This document shows, one piece after another, positions 37,377 through 48,495 of a stretch of DNA of 58,922 bases. The DNA lies in contig CALCJM010000009.1 of the NCBI GenBank assembly GCA_937967505.1, forward strand, positions 1 through 58,922. The letters are read 5' to 3'. Positions within the stretch are counted from its first letter, which is position 1. Each line of letters begins with the position of its first letter. The position numbers were made by a program, and so were the translations under genes. The notes beneath the pieces are model-generated. The model was not told where the DNA came from, searched no databases, and worked only from the letters and a program-made list of their open reading frames with translations. The DNA comes from an uncultured Pirellulaceae bacterium. Its GTDB lineage: Bacteria > Planctomycetota > Planctomycetia > Pirellulales > Pirellulaceae.

Positions 37377-38561
37377 CTACGCCAGGGTGGCGACGACCTT
37401 TTCCGCTGCATCGGTCAGGTCGGTGGCAGTAATCAGGCTGACATCGGAATCTTCGAGAATCCGACGGCCCTCTTCCACTTCGGTGCCTTCCAGGCGGACC
37501 ACCAAGGGCACTTCGAAACCAACCGTTTTGGCGGCAGCCACCACCGCTTCGGCGATTGTGGAACACTTCATGATGCCACCAAAAATATTCACCAATACGG
37601 CTTTGACATTTTTGTCTGAAAGAATGATGCGAAACGCCTCGGTGACCTGTTCAGTGTTGGCACCACCGCCCACGTCAAGAAAGTTTGCCGGCTGGCCACC
37701 GTGCAGTTTGATAATGTCCATCGTGCTCATCGCCAGCCCAGCACCATTGACCAGGCAGCCAATGTTGCCTTCTAGTTTCACATAGCTCAAACCGGCATCA
37801 GCAGCCCGAACTTCCGATTCTTCCTCTTCGCTCAGATCGCGCATCTCGAGAATGTCTTTGTGGCGGTAGAGTGCGTTTGAATCAAAATTGATTTTGGAAT
37901 CCAGTGCAACCAGCTGGCCATCCTTCGTCACCACCAGCGGATTGATCTCCAACAAACTACAGTCGGTATCGAGATACATCCGGCATAGTTTTTTGAAAAA
38001 CTTGTCAGCGGCAAAAACGGATTTTCCCGTGATGCCCAACTGCTTGCACAGCGTGCGGACCTGGTAACTTTCGATTCCCTGAGCCGGATCGAAACGTTCC
38101 TTGAAAATTTTCTCGGGAGTTTCGTGAGCGACTTTTTCGATTTCGACGCCACCTTCCTGCGAACACATCAGGACGGGCAACTTGCATTCACGATCCAGCA
38201 CGATTCCCAAATACAACTCGCGATCAATATCACAACCGGCTTCGACAATGACCTGGTTGACCTGTTTGCCCTCCGGGCCCGTCTGGATCGTAACCAGATG
38301 ATTGCCGATCATGTGCACGGCCGCCGCTCTGGCTTCTTCGGCAGATTTTACCAGTTGCACACCGCGTTGGTCAGCATTTTCGATAAATGTGCCTTTGCCG
38401 CGCCCGCCTGCATGGATCTGGGCTTTGACGACCGCAATGCTGCCGCCAAGTTCCTCGTATGCCTTGGCGGCTTCGTCCCCGGTCCTAGCGACGCGGTTCT
38501 CCAGAACATTGACTCCGAAGCGGCTGAACAGCTGCTTTCCCTGGTATTCGTGAATCTTCAT
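37377..38561 (-). CDS. sucC: Succinate--CoA ligase, beta subunit
   Basis: Nucleotide-binding subunit that makes ATP or GTP from succinyl-CoA. The 394-residue product begins [17 protein letters not shown] and has the ATP-grasp blocks [14 protein letters not shown] and LEINPLVVT, and the C-terminal [17 protein letters not shown] and [10 protein letters not shown]. First gene of the operon with sucD; the start ATG 38561 is the natural one. Confidence 0.97.
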   Translation of the reverse strand: MKIHEYQGKQLFSRFGVNVLENRVARTGDEAAKAYEELGGSIAVVKAQIHAGGRGKGTFIENADQRGVQLVKSAEEARAAAVHMIGNHLVTIQTGPEGKQVNQVIVEAGCDIDRELYLGIVLDRECKLPVLMCSQEGGVEIEKVAHETPEKIFKERFDPAQGIESYQVRTLCKQLGITGKSVFAADKFFKKLCRMYLDTDCSLLEINPLVVTKDGQLVALDSKINFDSNALYRHKDILEMRDLSEEEESEVRAADAGLSYVKLEGNIGCLVNGAGLAMSTMDIIKLHGGQPANFLDVGGGANTEQVTEAFRIILSDKNVKAVLVNIFGGIMKCSTIAEAVVAAAKTVGFEVPLVVRLEGTEVEEGRRILEDSDVSLITATDLTDAAEKVVATLA

Positions 38562-38690
38562 GGGGCTCTACTTTGACGGTTCTGCGCGAGTAACGGCGGT
38601 TAACGAAAACGTCAAAGTATAACGGCGATGCCGAAGCGGCCTCAAGGTGCCATTGGGTGCCTCAGTCAAGAAGACGGGAAGAAGCACTCT

Positions 38691-38897
38691 CTATCGAGAG
38701 AAGTAGCCGCGTAACGAGGCCTTGCTGGAGAAGTCGGCAAACATCGCCTCCAGTAAATCCAGTTCCCCATCGAGCCAGTCGGAAAGCTCTTCTTGGCTAC
38801 GGAAATGCCGCTGGGGCGTCTCGCGGAAGTGAGGCCTGGGGACTGCTGCCCCAGAGGTTGATCCGTTTTCTTCAGATGGTCGATTCGTTTTGAACAT
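38691..38897 (-). CDS. Small acidic hypothetical protein
   Basis: Function unknown. From ATG 38897 the product has 68 residues: a polar Ser/Asn-rich start, then a helical, acidic C-terminal part SDWLDGELDLLEAMFADFSS. No membrane segment or signal. The helical text is protein-like and could be a conserved planctomycete small protein. It is about 130 nt upstream of sucC on the same strand, so it might be the first gene of that transcript. Confidence 0.5.
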   Translation of the reverse strand: MFKTNRPSEENGSTSGAAVPRPHFRETPQRHFRSQEELSDWLDGELDLLEAMFADFSSKASLRGYFSR

Positions 38898-39219
38898 TGA
38901 GACCTCGCTTATGGCTATCGCTGAAGGTGCGATTCTGACAGGATATTGACTCCGTCTAACTATCAGACGCAAATATGATGCCGAAAGTTTCCTCAAATCC
39001 GGAGTTGTGACTGCATTTTGGCGAAAAAACTGCCTGCTAACCGCTTTTTAAGGGCTTTTTCCTTCCGCAGGGTGATCGACGCTTTTTCGGGGCACTGCCT
39101 AAAACGGCCTTCGTTGCAAAAAAGAGACGCGGGAGTGTTGTCAGGTTCACTCAAAACTGTCGCATCTTCGAAACATCTTCCCCTGACTTCATTTGCCCTA
39201 AATAAAAACGGCTTCCTAT
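38898..39219. other. Intergenic region between divergent genes
   Basis: About 320 bases. No gene or hairpin recognised. It should hold the promoters of the small gene at 38691-38897 and of the S9 peptidase gene. Confidence 0.4.
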
Positions 39220-41721
39220 ATGAACCCGCCTAATGACGCATCGTGGCTGAATCCGCCTGAATTGGTTGCCGACATCATCAGCGCTCCGCGCGAGCCCTCC
39301 GTCTTGCTTAGCCCCGATGGGAGAAAAATGCTACTGGTCGATTCCGCCCCGATGCCGGATATCACGGACATTGCCCGTCCGATGCTCAGGCTGGCTGGGC
39401 TAAGAATTGATCCGAAAAGCCAATCGAAATTCCGTACGCACTTCCGCAGTGCGATTTCCTTTCGCGCTGTCGAAGATTTTTCCGGCGATCCACAAGACAA
39501 TCCACCACTTCAGACTGTATGCATCGCACATCCCGATCTTGTTTTTTCAAACAACGAGTATTCCGACCGAAAAATTGGAGCCGTCCGGTGGTCGCATGAC
39601 AGCCATCACTTTGCCTTTTTGGTGATGCACGATCAGGGGGCGGCGCTGTTTGTTGCGTCGGTGTCATCGGCGAACGCCGTGCTGATACACCCGCGCGTTT
39701 GCGATGTGCTGGTCGGTTTTGAATGGCTGCCGGACGGGAAAAGTCTTGTCTTGGCGGTGCGTCCGGAAACCCAACCTCAATCTCCACAAGAAAGCCCGAC
39801 GCTACCGGGGCCCAGAATCGAACAGACTGACGGCGACACCTCGCCAACCCGCACCTACCAGGATTTGCTGAAAAACCCACAAGATGAAGAACAATTTGCC
39901 AACATTGTGACCAATGAAATCGTGATTGCCAGCGTTGATGGTCAGATTCTGCATCGCCTACCACCGGCCATGTACTCCAGTGCTTCACCATCCCCCGATG
40001 GCAAACACTTGTTGATCACAACGCTAAATCGCCCATTTTCATATCTCCAAACGTGGCATAGCTTCGCCATGTCGGTCGCTGTTACAGACCTTGACGGCAA
40101 TACGTTGTTCGAGGTCGCGGAAATACCAATCGCCCAAAACATTCCCGTCGAAGGTGTGCGCACCGAACCACGACTGATTCACTGGATGTCGGCGCGGCCG
40201 GCAACAGTTTGCTACGCACTTGCACAGGACGGTGGTGATCCGAACGCGCCAGCCGATTTTCGCGACGAGGTTTTCATCACAGCCGCTCCGTTCCGAGATC
40301 CGGCTCGATCGCTAATGAAGGTTCAGCATCGTTTTTACGGGCTGACCTGTTTTGAGGACGGCTGGCGTGTGATTTCAACCGAATATGATCGCGATCGACG
40401 CTGGGTAACCACGCGGCTTTACGATCTTGAAAATTCGCCGGAAAAAAATACAGTCATGGTGGATCGCAGCATACGAGATCGCTACGGCGATCCGGGCCAT
40501 CTGATTCAACGCCCCGACAAAACCGGGCACTATGTCGTGTTTGAACTGGCAGGTGGCCCCGGTCAAGGCACACAGGTTTTCCGGGCCGGGAGCGGCGCAA
40601 CGCCCGGTGGTAACCGGCCGTTTCTCGATTCTCAAAACCTGTCCGACATGAGCACGCATCGACTTTGGCGGTGTGCCAAAGACTGCCTAGAGTCCGTGGT
40701 CTCGGTTCGCCTCTCAGACCGGACTGAACCCGACGAACAACGCGATAACAAGGTTGGTAACGACAACCGGTGTGAGCAGCTGACAGTACTCACATCACAT
40801 CAGTCACCGACGGAGCCTCCGAACCTGCGTTTGCGAAAATTGACGCTGGCCCAAACCGGCAATCTTCCTGAAGCAACATCACCCTCCCAATTCAAAACGC
40901 TTACGAGTTTTAAGGATCCAACGCCGCAGATCCGCAGCATCAAAAAACGGCTGGTGACCTACCAACGCGCTGACGGCGTAAAACTGTCGGCCACACTCTA
41001 TCTTCCTGCGAACCACCAACCAGGCCAGCGTTTACCACTGTTGGTGTGGGCCTATCCGCAGGAGTTCAACGATCCATCAACCGCAGGGCAAGTGGTGGGG
41101 AACCCGCAGCAATTCACTCGCATGGTCGGGATTTCACACCTGACGTTGGTCACGCAAGGCTACGCAGTGATGGATAATGCAACGATGCCGGTGGTGGGTG
41201 ATCCGGAAGTGATGAACGACACGTTTATCGAACAGATCGTCGATTCCGCCCGGGCAGCCATCGATTTCGCGGTCGGCGAAGGTGTCGCGGATCGGAAGCG
41301 CGTGGCCGTCGGGGGGCACAGCTACGGAGCGTTTATGACCGCCAACCTGATGGCCCATTGTGATCTATTCCGTGCAGGCATTGCCCGCAGTGGTGCCTAC
41401 AACCGAACACTTACGCCATTCGGGTTCCAGGCCGAACGGAGAAGCCTGTGGGAGGCGTCCGAAATTTACTTGAAAGTCAGCCCCTTCATGCACGCGCACA
41501 AAATCAAGCGTCCGTTGCTGATTATGCATGGCGAAAAAGATAACAATGCCGGCACCTTTCCTTTACAAAGCGAACGATTGTATCAGGCAATCAAGGGAAA
41601 CGGCGGCACGGCACGGTTGGTCATCCTGCCGCATGAGTCGCATGGCTACGTGGCCCGACAAAGCGTATTGCACACCCAAGCGGAGATGATCGGCTGGCTG
41701 GACAAGTATTTAAAGGAATAG
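39220..41721 (+). CDS. S9 family serine peptidase, glutamyl-endopeptidase type
   Basis: Prolyl-oligopeptidase fold enzyme. The 833-residue product has an N-terminal beta-propeller region (about 1-520) and a C-terminal alpha/beta hydrolase with nucleophile GGHSYGAF (about residue 702), Asp in EKDNN and His in HESHGY. The start DSAPMPDITDIARPMLRLAGLRIDP closely resembles the plant chloroplast glutamyl endopeptidase group (S9D; by recall). It lacks a visible signal peptide: it begins MNPPNDASWLNPPELV. So it may be cytoplasmic, or the real start may lie elsewhere. ATG 39220 is the first in the frame. Transcribed toward the DUF1571 gene. Confidence 0.9.
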   Translation: MNPPNDASWLNPPELVADIISAPREPSVLLSPDGRKMLLVDSAPMPDITDIARPMLRLAGLRIDPKSQSKFRTHFRSAISFRAVEDFSGDPQDNPPLQTVCIAHPDLVFSNNEYSDRKIGAVRWSHDSHHFAFLVMHDQGAALFVASVSSANAVLIHPRVCDVLVGFEWLPDGKSLVLAVRPETQPQSPQESPTLPGPRIEQTDGDTSPTRTYQDLLKNPQDEEQFANIVTNEIVIASVDGQILHRLPPAMYSSASPSPDGKHLLITTLNRPFSYLQTWHSFAMSVAVTDLDGNTLFEVAEIPIAQNIPVEGVRTEPRLIHWMSARPATVCYALAQDGGDPNAPADFRDEVFITAAPFRDPARSLMKVQHRFYGLTCFEDGWRVISTEYDRDRRWVTTRLYDLENSPEKNTVMVDRSIRDRYGDPGHLIQRPDKTGHYVVFELAGGPGQGTQVFRAGSGATPGGNRPFLDSQNLSDMSTHRLWRCAKDCLESVVSVRLSDRTEPDEQRDNKVGNDNRCEQLTVLTSHQSPTEPPNLRLRKLTLAQTGNLPEATSPSQFKTLTSFKDPTPQIRSIKKRLVTYQRADGVKLSATLYLPANHQPGQRLPLLVWAYPQEFNDPSTAGQVVGNPQQFTRMVGISHLTLVTQGYAVMDNATMPVVGDPEVMNDTFIEQIVDSARAAIDFAVGEGVADRKRVAVGGHSYGAFMTANLMAHCDLFRAGIARSGAYNRTLTPFGFQAERRSLWEASEIYLKVSPFMHAHKIKRPLLIMHGEKDNNAGTFPLQSERLYQAIKGNGGTARLVILPHESHGYVARQSVLHTQAEMIGWLDKYLKE

Positions 41722-41736
41722 AATGTGACAGCATTC

Positions 41737-42879
41737 TTACCACGATGGGTAGTCGTAGTCCTTGTTGTCCGGGGAAAAGTCTTTGTCCGTCAGCCCGACG
41801 TTAGTCGTCAGGTCAGTGTAAAAGTACTTCTCTTTGAGTGTAGGCGGATCGCCTTCTTGTTCTGGCCAGAGAAAACCTTCGTAGCCCAGCAAGATATCGC
41901 GACGCTGGTCGATGTAGATTCTGGCGATGTGAAATTCAAATTCGGCCGTGCGGGTTTCATGAGTGATTTCAATCATCGTGCAAGTCCGGTTGCCGATCGA
42001 CACATCGCGTGTCACCTTGACCGCGCAATCCGCATGCTGAAGATCGCGACGGCCGACCTCGCCCATTTTTTTAACCAAATTGACAAATCCAATTTCGTAA
42101 ATTGGGTGCAAATTCCCCCGCATCGCAATCGAACCTGCGGGGTCAAGATATACCCGTTTTAAATTAAGCATTCCCGTCGTGTGCCCGATCAGTTTGTCTT
42201 CGTTTTGTCCCTCAACCCAAATCGCTTCCTGACCTGCAATCGAGGCCGGCGACAGCATCTTCAAATAAACGCCAAACGGCTTTTCTTTACCGGGCAAAGC
42301 TGATCCAGCCTCCACGGTGCGCGGGTGGCGAATTTTGCAGAAGATCCGCTTTTCCGGTTGAAGCACGCCGTCGATCGTTACCTGTGAGATAATCGTCGCA
42401 GTGTAATCCAGGACAGTGCGATTCATCCGCCGCAACCCCTCATCAGCCAGCTTGAGCACAGGGTCCAGAGGATGGTTGGCCGCTTCGATGGCCGCTTCGT
42501 CTACCATGTTGGCCAACCGACCGGTCAGGTCATCGATCGGGCGTGCGTCGCTGCTATTCGGCTGCGTACCGGTTCCGGAAGAAGCCGCCCCCCGGGACAC
42601 ACCGATCTCCAGTGCTTCAAATTGCGAAGGCGTATCATCATGAGGGTTAATGATCTGAACGGCCACTAGGATTCCGGCCCCCAAGAAAGTGCAAATCATC
42701 AAATAATTCCACATCCGCCACTTCCGGCGGACAGGTGGTTTTTCTGGAGCGGCCTTGGTATCAGGACTGGAATCAGGGGATGCGATCGACGAAAGGTCGG
42801 GAGTTTGTTTCGACACAAATATTGACTGGTTGAAGATTGCGATGTTTTGAACAGGTATTCCAGTATGCTTGGAGTCCAT
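41737..42879 (-). CDS. DUF1571 family protein with N-terminal membrane anchor
   Basis: Function unknown. From ATG 42879 the product is 380 residues: about 50 polar residues, a Pro/Ser-rich stretch, one transmembrane helix (MWNYLMICTFLGAGILVAVQII), then a large exported beta-rich domain. It has text such as LDYTATIISQVTIDGVLQPEKRIFCKIRHP that matches my memory of DUF1571. This domain is LolA-like in layout. An upstream GTG at 42960 would give 407 residues; I cannot decide and took the ATG. It converges on the S9 peptidase gene with 15 nt between. Confidence 0.75.
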   Translation of the reverse strand: MDSKHTGIPVQNIAIFNQSIFVSKQTPDLSSIASPDSSPDTKAAPEKPPVRRKWRMWNYLMICTFLGAGILVAVQIINPHDDTPSQFEALEIGVSRGAASSGTGTQPNSSDARPIDDLTGRLANMVDEAAIEAANHPLDPVLKLADEGLRRMNRTVLDYTATIISQVTIDGVLQPEKRIFCKIRHPRTVEAGSALPGKEKPFGVYLKMLSPASIAGQEAIWVEGQNEDKLIGHTTGMLNLKRVYLDPAGSIAMRGNLHPIYEIGFVNLVKKMGEVGRRDLQHADCAVKVTRDVSIGNRTCTMIEITHETRTAEFEFHIARIYIDQRRDILLGYEGFLWPEQEGDPPTLKEKYFYTDLTTNVGLTDKDFSPDNKDYDYPSW

Positions 42880-43348
42880 CTCCGAAATCAGGAAACAAGT
42901 CCACCGCAGATACCGGCCTGTTTTTCCGCAGTATACTTCATTGTTTCCATTCAACGACACTGGAAAATCGGTTCAGCAACAAACCGCTTGGACCGCCAGC
43001 AAGCATGCTGGTAAAATAAAGCCGTCATTGAAGAATCGTGGAAGATTGGCGTTGACCCGAAAACACGTTCTGTTTTAGGTTAGAGTGCTGTGTCATGGAG
43101 GACACCAAATACAAGGCCTTCCTGAGCAGCACATTCCATTTGCAAAAATGAATTTTGCCGGCATGTGAACCTGACTAGGAATCGTGGGGTGGCGGCACCG
43201 AACCAATTGATGGTTCACCCGCCACCGGAGCCAACGACGCTGTTGATTCAGTCGTTATGCTCGCTTCTTTTGCTGTTCTCCTGACAACCCCAAGCGTAAC
43301 GGTAAGTGTCTTTGCCACCAGGCAATCGCTACCTTCGCCACGCCAATT
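42880..43348. other. Intergenic region upstream of dnaG
   Basis: About 470 bases between divergent genes. No gene or clear control element recognised. The first part could belong to a longer version of the DUF1571 protein if a GTG start at 42960 is used. Confidence 0.35.
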
Positions 43349-45259
43349 TTGTCAATCACAGCAGGTCATCCCCAAGTGCTTCCAGACTTCGATTTAAAAG
43401 ATCGGGTGAAACAGGCGACAAATATTGTCAGCCTGATCGGAGGCGATATGCAGTTGCGTCGGCAAGGCGGCAACTATGTTGGTTTGTGTCCGTGGCATGA
43501 GGACTCTCGCCCGTCCTTTCAGATCAACGAATCGCGGCAGAGTTGGGCGTGTTGGGTCTGTGCCGACCGTGGCGATGTATTTTCCTATGTGATGAAACGC
43601 GACAGCCTCGGGTTTCGCGAGGCACTCGAATTCTTGGCCAACGAAGCCGGCATTCAAATCACCAAATCCGGTCGAAAGATTCAGAAAGGATCGGCCCAGG
43701 ACAAAAACACGTTGATCAGAGCGATGGAATGGGCTCAGGACAAGTATCACCAGTTCCTGCTCCAGTCCGACGCCGCCGCTCCCGTTCGCAGCTATCTTTC
43801 AGAGCGTGGAATCACCGACCAAACCATTGCCGAATTCCATATAGGATTTGCACCGCTGGCGTGGTCTTGGCTGATTGACCATGCCCAAAATACAGAATTC
43901 AACGGCAAAATTCTGGAAGCTTGCAATCTTGCCTTGGCCAGTTCACGTGGCGGTTGGTACGAACCTTTTCGCGGCCGCGTTCTGTTTCCGATTCACAACT
44001 TGCAGCAGCGGCCGATCGCTTTGGGGGGGCGCGTCGTTCCGGGAATCTACGGCTCTGACCCCGAACCCAAAGGCAAATACTATAACTCATCCGAAACACT
44101 GCTGTTCACCAAAAGCGACAACCTCTACGGTCTTAGTAAGGTCTATCGTGAGGTGCAGAAGACCCGTCGCCTGACGATCGTTGAAGGTTACACCGATGTC
44201 ATCGCCGCCTACCAGGCTGGATTAAGAAATACCGTTGCTGTACTGGGGACGGCACTCAATGAACGCCACCTTAAACTGATCAAGCGTTTCGCCGACCAGG
44301 TCACACTGGTACTCGACGGAGACGAAGCGGGACAAAAACGCACCAATCAAATCCTGGACCTGTTCGTCGCCCAGGATATGGACTTGCGAATCCTCTCTCT
44401 GCCTGAGGGAGCTGATCCGTTTGACTATGTCAATGAACACGGTGCCGATGCCTTCCAAAGCCTGGTCGATGGTGCCCCGGACGCCTTGGCTCATAAAATC
44501 AATATCGAAACCAGCGGGATCGACTTGGTCAACGAGACCCATGCCGCCAATCAGGCTCTGGAGAACATTCTGAAAACAGTGGCTCAGGTTCCTGCCAGTA
44601 CCATTGCTGCGTCGGCCGCCAAAAGCCTGCGTCAGGACCAGTTGCTGACACGTGTTGCCCGCCAGTTTCAAACGACGCGTGAGCAAGTCAAAGCGCGACT
44701 GAAGGAGCTGCGAAACTCGACCCGCCCGCGTCGTTTTCAACAACCGGACAGCACCAGCGACCTCCACCAACAGATCGATTTCAGCAAGTTGGACAATAAG
44801 GAAACCGAATTGCTGCAACTGGTTTTGACAACCCCGACGCTGGCAGACCTTGCCATCGAACGGGTCTCCCCCGAACAATTCGCCGCCGGGCCGCTAAAAG
44901 AAATCTTCGAGACCATCGGAGAGTTTTTCCATGACGGTCGGGAAGCGTCTTACGAAAGTGTGATGTTGCATGTGGACGATCCGGTCCTGAAAAATGTTGT
45001 CGAATACCTTCTGGAAGAAGCGACACAAAAACAGGCCGCCGCCAACGCCAACAATACCGGACTCGAACTGCCGGTTATGGCCCAACTGGATTCGGTGATT
45101 GAAGCCTTCAATCGCCAACAAATCCAGTCGGCTGAACAGGCAAGGATTTCCAAACTCCAACAACAGTCGCTGGAGGCCGACGAAGAGGCCATGGCACTGG
45201 AGGAGTTACTCAGACAGACCCGACAACGACAAGGTCTTATTGCGCCCACGGATGGGTAG
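43349..45259 (+). CDS. dnaG: DNA primase
   Basis: Makes RNA primers for replication. The 636-residue product has the N-terminal CHC2 zinc finger (CPWHEDSRPSF then CWVC), the RNA polymerase domain, and the TOPRIM motifs IVEGYTDVIAAYQAG and LVLDGDEAGQ (about residues 271-340), and ends in a helicase-binding domain. The start is uncertain: a TTG at 43349 is used here; a GTG nine codons later is also possible. Forms the classic dnaG-rpoD pair with the next gene, 117 nt apart. A third usual member, rpsU, is not seen. Confidence 0.95.
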   Translation: MSITAGHPQVLPDFDLKDRVKQATNIVSLIGGDMQLRRQGGNYVGLCPWHEDSRPSFQINESRQSWACWVCADRGDVFSYVMKRDSLGFREALEFLANEAGIQITKSGRKIQKGSAQDKNTLIRAMEWAQDKYHQFLLQSDAAAPVRSYLSERGITDQTIAEFHIGFAPLAWSWLIDHAQNTEFNGKILEACNLALASSRGGWYEPFRGRVLFPIHNLQQRPIALGGRVVPGIYGSDPEPKGKYYNSSETLLFTKSDNLYGLSKVYREVQKTRRLTIVEGYTDVIAAYQAGLRNTVAVLGTALNERHLKLIKRFADQVTLVLDGDEAGQKRTNQILDLFVAQDMDLRILSLPEGADPFDYVNEHGADAFQSLVDGAPDALAHKINIETSGIDLVNETHAANQALENILKTVAQVPASTIAASAAKSLRQDQLLTRVARQFQTTREQVKARLKELRNSTRPRRFQQPDSTSDLHQQIDFSKLDNKETELLQLVLTTPTLADLAIERVSPEQFAAGPLKEIFETIGEFFHDGREASYESVMLHVDDPVLKNVVEYLLEEATQKQAAANANNTGLELPVMAQLDSVIEAFNRQQIQSAEQARISKLQQQSLEADEEAMALEELLRQTRQRQGLIAPTDG

Positions 45260-45376
45260 CAGCCGAACTCGTTGAATATGATTGATCGACGAACCAACTA
45301 GCCCCCCGCGGTGTGGTTCTTTGTCATGATTAAAACGTCGATTTGCAAGATGGATCTTGCAGGAGGAACAGACGCG

Positions 45377-47227
45377 ATGGATATTCAGATTAATGACCTC
45401 AACACTCTGATCGTCAAAGGTAAAGCTCAAGGGTTTTTGACCTACAACGAAATCTCTACCTTCCTTCCCGACGAAGCGGTTGGTGCCGAAAAACTCGACA
45501 CCTTGGTCGCAGCCCTAGAAGGGTCCGGTATTGAACTGTGTGATGAACCACCCGTCGGTGCCAATGAACCGTCGCCAGACGAATTGCTCAAAGGTGAAGA
45601 CGAGCCTGATATCGAAGAACTGAATGCGGCGGCCAAACTAACCAAATCCAGCGACGATCCAATCCGGATGTACCTGAGCCAGATGGCGGTGATTCCGTTG
45701 CTGACACGCGACGAAGAAATTGCGTTGGCCAAACGCATCGAGATTGCCCGCAAACAGTATCGTCGGGCTGTTCTGTCAAACGGATACGCGCTGTCGGCAA
45801 CCGTCGAAACGCTACGCCGCGTCCACGAGGGTGAACTGCCATTTGATCGTACGATCAAGGTTTCGCTGACCGAAAACCTGACCAAAGAGCAGATTCTGGC
45901 TCGCATGCCACACAATTTTATCACGATTGACCATCTGCAAAAGCAAAACGAAAAAGACTTCCGAGTGCTCGTTTCCAAATCGGTCACCACCAAAGCGAAA
46001 CAGGCGGCACGCGTACGGTTTTTGGCCCGCAGGAAAAAGCTGGTGACGCTGGTCGAGGAACTGAGTCTGCGTTCGCGGCGGGTCAGCCCGCTGATTAAAC
46101 AAATGAAGGGAATCTCGTCCCGAATCGACCGTATCAAGAAACAGCTTGCTGGTCAGTCTGATTTCGAACTCTCCAGTAGCGAGGTCCGTCGTCTCAAAAG
46201 CGAGCTGGTTCGTTTGGTTCTTCAGGTTCAGGAAAGCCCGGAAAGCTTGGCGACGCGTGTGGCCGATTGCGAAAAACACTATCGGGCATTTGAAAATGCC
46301 AAACGACAATTGTCGGGGTGCAACCTGCGACTGGTTGTTTCGATCGCCAAAAAATACCGTAATCGGGGCATGAGCTTTCTGGACCTGATCCAGGAAGGCA
46401 ACACTGGCCTGATGCGAGCAGTAGACAAATACGAATACCGGCGCGGTTTCAAGTTTTCTACTTACGCGACATGGTGGATTCGTCAGGCAATCACTCGGGC
46501 AATCGCCGACCAGGCTCGCACGATTCGCATCCCGGTGCACATGATCGATGTGCTCTCGCGGCTACGAAACATCCAGAAGGCGATGCTTCAGGAAACCCGC
46601 CGCACGCCAACCATGGAAGAGATCGCCAGCCGCGCGCAACTGCCGGTTGAAGAAGTTCGACGGGTCATGGACATTGGTCGTCACCCGGTTTCGCTGGACC
46701 GCCCGGTGGGTGAGGGCGATGATTGCAGTTTCGGTGAATTTATCGAGGATTCATCCAACGACAATCCGGTACGATTGGCGACCAACGGTATCCTGCGCGA
46801 TAAAATCGAAGGTTTACTCAAGACTCTGACCTACCGCGAACGGGAAATCATTCGTCTGCGATATGGCCTCGGGGATGGATACACCTACACGCTCGAAGAG
46901 GTCGGTCGTATCTTCAAGGTAACACGTGAGCGCGTCCGGCAGATCGAGGCCAAAGCGGTACGCAAGTTGCAAAACCCGGTGCGCAGCCAAACCCTCGAGG
47001 GTTTTGTCCCGGAATTCCCGCTGCTTGATTCTCGTATCGAAGGTCAGGATGAAACTCCTGCTGATGTTCCGGTGGCCAATGAAATTGCTGAATATCCACC
47101 AGCGGAAAACCAGGCCTCGTTTGAAGACTCACTTCAGCCCGCCCCACTGGGTGAAGGATCGCAGGCATTGTTCAATTTCGACAATCGCGAAATGGATCAT
47201 TTGTTCACAGGAACCTCATTGAACTGA
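45377..47227 (+). CDS. rpoD: RNA polymerase primary sigma factor
   Basis: Housekeeping sigma-70 factor. From ATG 45377 the product is 616 residues. It shows region 1.2 ([22 protein letters not shown]), a long basic insert between 1.2 and 2 (the non-conserved region), region 2 with [20 protein letters not shown] and [18 protein letters not shown], region 3, and region 4 with the helix-turn-helix [23 protein letters not shown] lies 10 nt upstream, which decides this start over an upstream ATG-like one. Follows dnaG. Ends in a strong terminator. Confidence 0.97.
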   Translation: MDIQINDLNTLIVKGKAQGFLTYNEISTFLPDEAVGAEKLDTLVAALEGSGIELCDEPPVGANEPSPDELLKGEDEPDIEELNAAAKLTKSSDDPIRMYLSQMAVIPLLTRDEEIALAKRIEIARKQYRRAVLSNGYALSATVETLRRVHEGELPFDRTIKVSLTENLTKEQILARMPHNFITIDHLQKQNEKDFRVLVSKSVTTKAKQAARVRFLARRKKLVTLVEELSLRSRRVSPLIKQMKGISSRIDRIKKQLAGQSDFELSSSEVRRLKSELVRLVLQVQESPESLATRVADCEKHYRAFENAKRQLSGCNLRLVVSIAKKYRNRGMSFLDLIQEGNTGLMRAVDKYEYRRGFKFSTYATWWIRQAITRAIADQARTIRIPVHMIDVLSRLRNIQKAMLQETRRTPTMEEIASRAQLPVEEVRRVMDIGRHPVSLDRPVGEGDDCSFGEFIEDSSNDNPVRLATNGILRDKIEGLLKTLTYREREIIRLRYGLGDGYTYTLEEVGRIFKVTRERVRQIEAKAVRKLQNPVRSQTLEGFVPEFPLLDSRIEGQDETPADVPVANEIAEYPPAENQASFEDSLQPAPLGEGSQALFNFDNREMDHLFTGTSLN

Positions 47228-47273
47228 CGCCTCGTTGGTGAGATTCAGAGACCCGTTGCTTTTGCAACTAACC

Positions 47274-47316
47274 CAGCCTGTCGGATCGTTCTCTGACAGG
47301 CTGTTTTCCTTTTTTG
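47274..47316 (+). terminator. Intrinsic terminator of rpoD
   Basis: A perfect nine-base stem, CAGCCTGTC and GACAGGCTG, with a 12-nt loop followed by a TTTTCCTTTTTT run, 47 nt after the rpoD stop. Confidence 0.9.
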
Positions 47317-47778
47317 TTGATGGTTTTACCTGCGATCGATAACTTCAGGGCGAGAATCACGCTCGGGTGGAGCATGAGTCTGTTGGATTCTCTCTTCGGG
47401 ACCGTCCGAAAAACCGGTGGAGGGGTGGTGAACGCCCCGTCTGAATCGCGGTCGAGTAAAAACAAGGTCATATTTCGCTTCGACAAATAACGCGCCAGCG
47501 CGCAGGTTTCACCCGCATCCCGTTTTGGTATTCTGTGCGACGATCAGTAAAGGTCTCTCTCCAGGTGACAATCCTGCGGTGTGCGCGGGCTGACCGGAAG
47601 CCATGGCGTGAACCAAGCGTCATGGCGACGGTGTGAAATACGACATTCCCGAACAGGCATCCGAAAGTAGCGGCCGGGTCCCACGTAGCCACCCGGTTTT
47701 GGTATGGTAGGATGGGACCGACAGCAGTCACGTGGACTGCCTATTCACCATCATCCATCATTTTGATTCATAACAAGC
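47317..47778. other. Intergenic region after rpoD
   Basis: About 460 bases. Short open frames here overlap the terminator or have no protein-like composition. No gene or control element recognised; it should hold the promoter for the zinc-ribbon gene. Confidence 0.4.
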
Positions 47779-48495
47779 ATGAGTGTTGACTTCAGTCTTC
47801 TGCGGACATTGCACCGGATGCACCGGCAACTGGCGGACATTGACGAACGGATGCGAAAAGGCCCATTGCAGGCAAAAATTGCCCAAAATAACCAGGTGAC
47901 TTTCCAAACCGCACTCGACCAAGCCGTCGAAAGCTCAAAAACCAACCGTATGGCCGCAGATGCACGGCAGCTTCAACTGGGCGAACGCGAAGCTAAAGTA
48001 GAGAACATGAAAGGGCAGCTCAATGCGGCCGATTCCAACAAGGAGTTCCAGCTGCTCAAAGACCGCATCGCTGCCGACGAACAAGCCAACAGCGTACTGG
48101 CCGACGAGATTTTCGAGATGCTTGAAAAGCAAGATGTGATCGAAGTAGAGGTGGCCACCGCAAAGGAAAATGTTGCCAAGGCGACTGCCGAGACCGAGCG
48201 TATCATCAACAAGGTCCGTAATGAGCTCAAGGCGCTTAAGGAAGAGCGTGCCCGCATCGAAGGCGAGCTAAAGGAGTCCGAAAAGAACCTTCCGCAGGAC
48301 GTTCAAGAGCGGTACTTTCGTCGCGCCGCCGCCAAGAAAGAGGACGCGCTTTCGGAGACCGATTCACGCACTTGTGGCAATTGTCACCAAACCCTGACGG
48401 CCCAGATCGTGTCTCAATTGATGCTCAGCCACGCTGTGTTCTGCCAGGGTTGCGGGGCGCTGTTCTACCTGAAAGAAGGCGTCACCGGTCGGTAA
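47779..48495 (+). CDS. Coiled-coil protein with C4-type zinc ribbon
   Basis: Widely conserved bacterial protein of unclear role (DUF164/zf-RING_7 type). The 238-residue product is almost entirely charged coiled coil for about 190 residues (heptads through KDRIAADEQANSVLADEIF) and ends in a zinc ribbon with CGNCHQTL and CQGCGALF. The four cysteines are all present. No signal or membrane segment, so cytoplasmic. The start ATG 47779 is the natural one. Not in an operon with rpoD because of the terminator. Confidence 0.88.
   Translation: MSVDFSLLRTLHRMHRQLADIDERMRKGPLQAKIAQNNQVTFQTALDQAVESSKTNRMAADARQLQLGEREAKVENMKGQLNAADSNKEFQLLKDRIAADEQANSVLADEIFEMLEKQDVIEVEVATAKENVAKATAETERIINKVRNELKALKEERARIEGELKESEKNLPQDVQERYFRRAAAKKEDALSETDSRTCGNCHQTLTAQIVSQLMLSHAVFCQGCGALFYLKEGVTGR

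Noticed and set aside
47268..47486. Minus-strand open frame of 72 codons after rpoD
   Set aside because: Its 3' part is the rpoD terminator read backwards.
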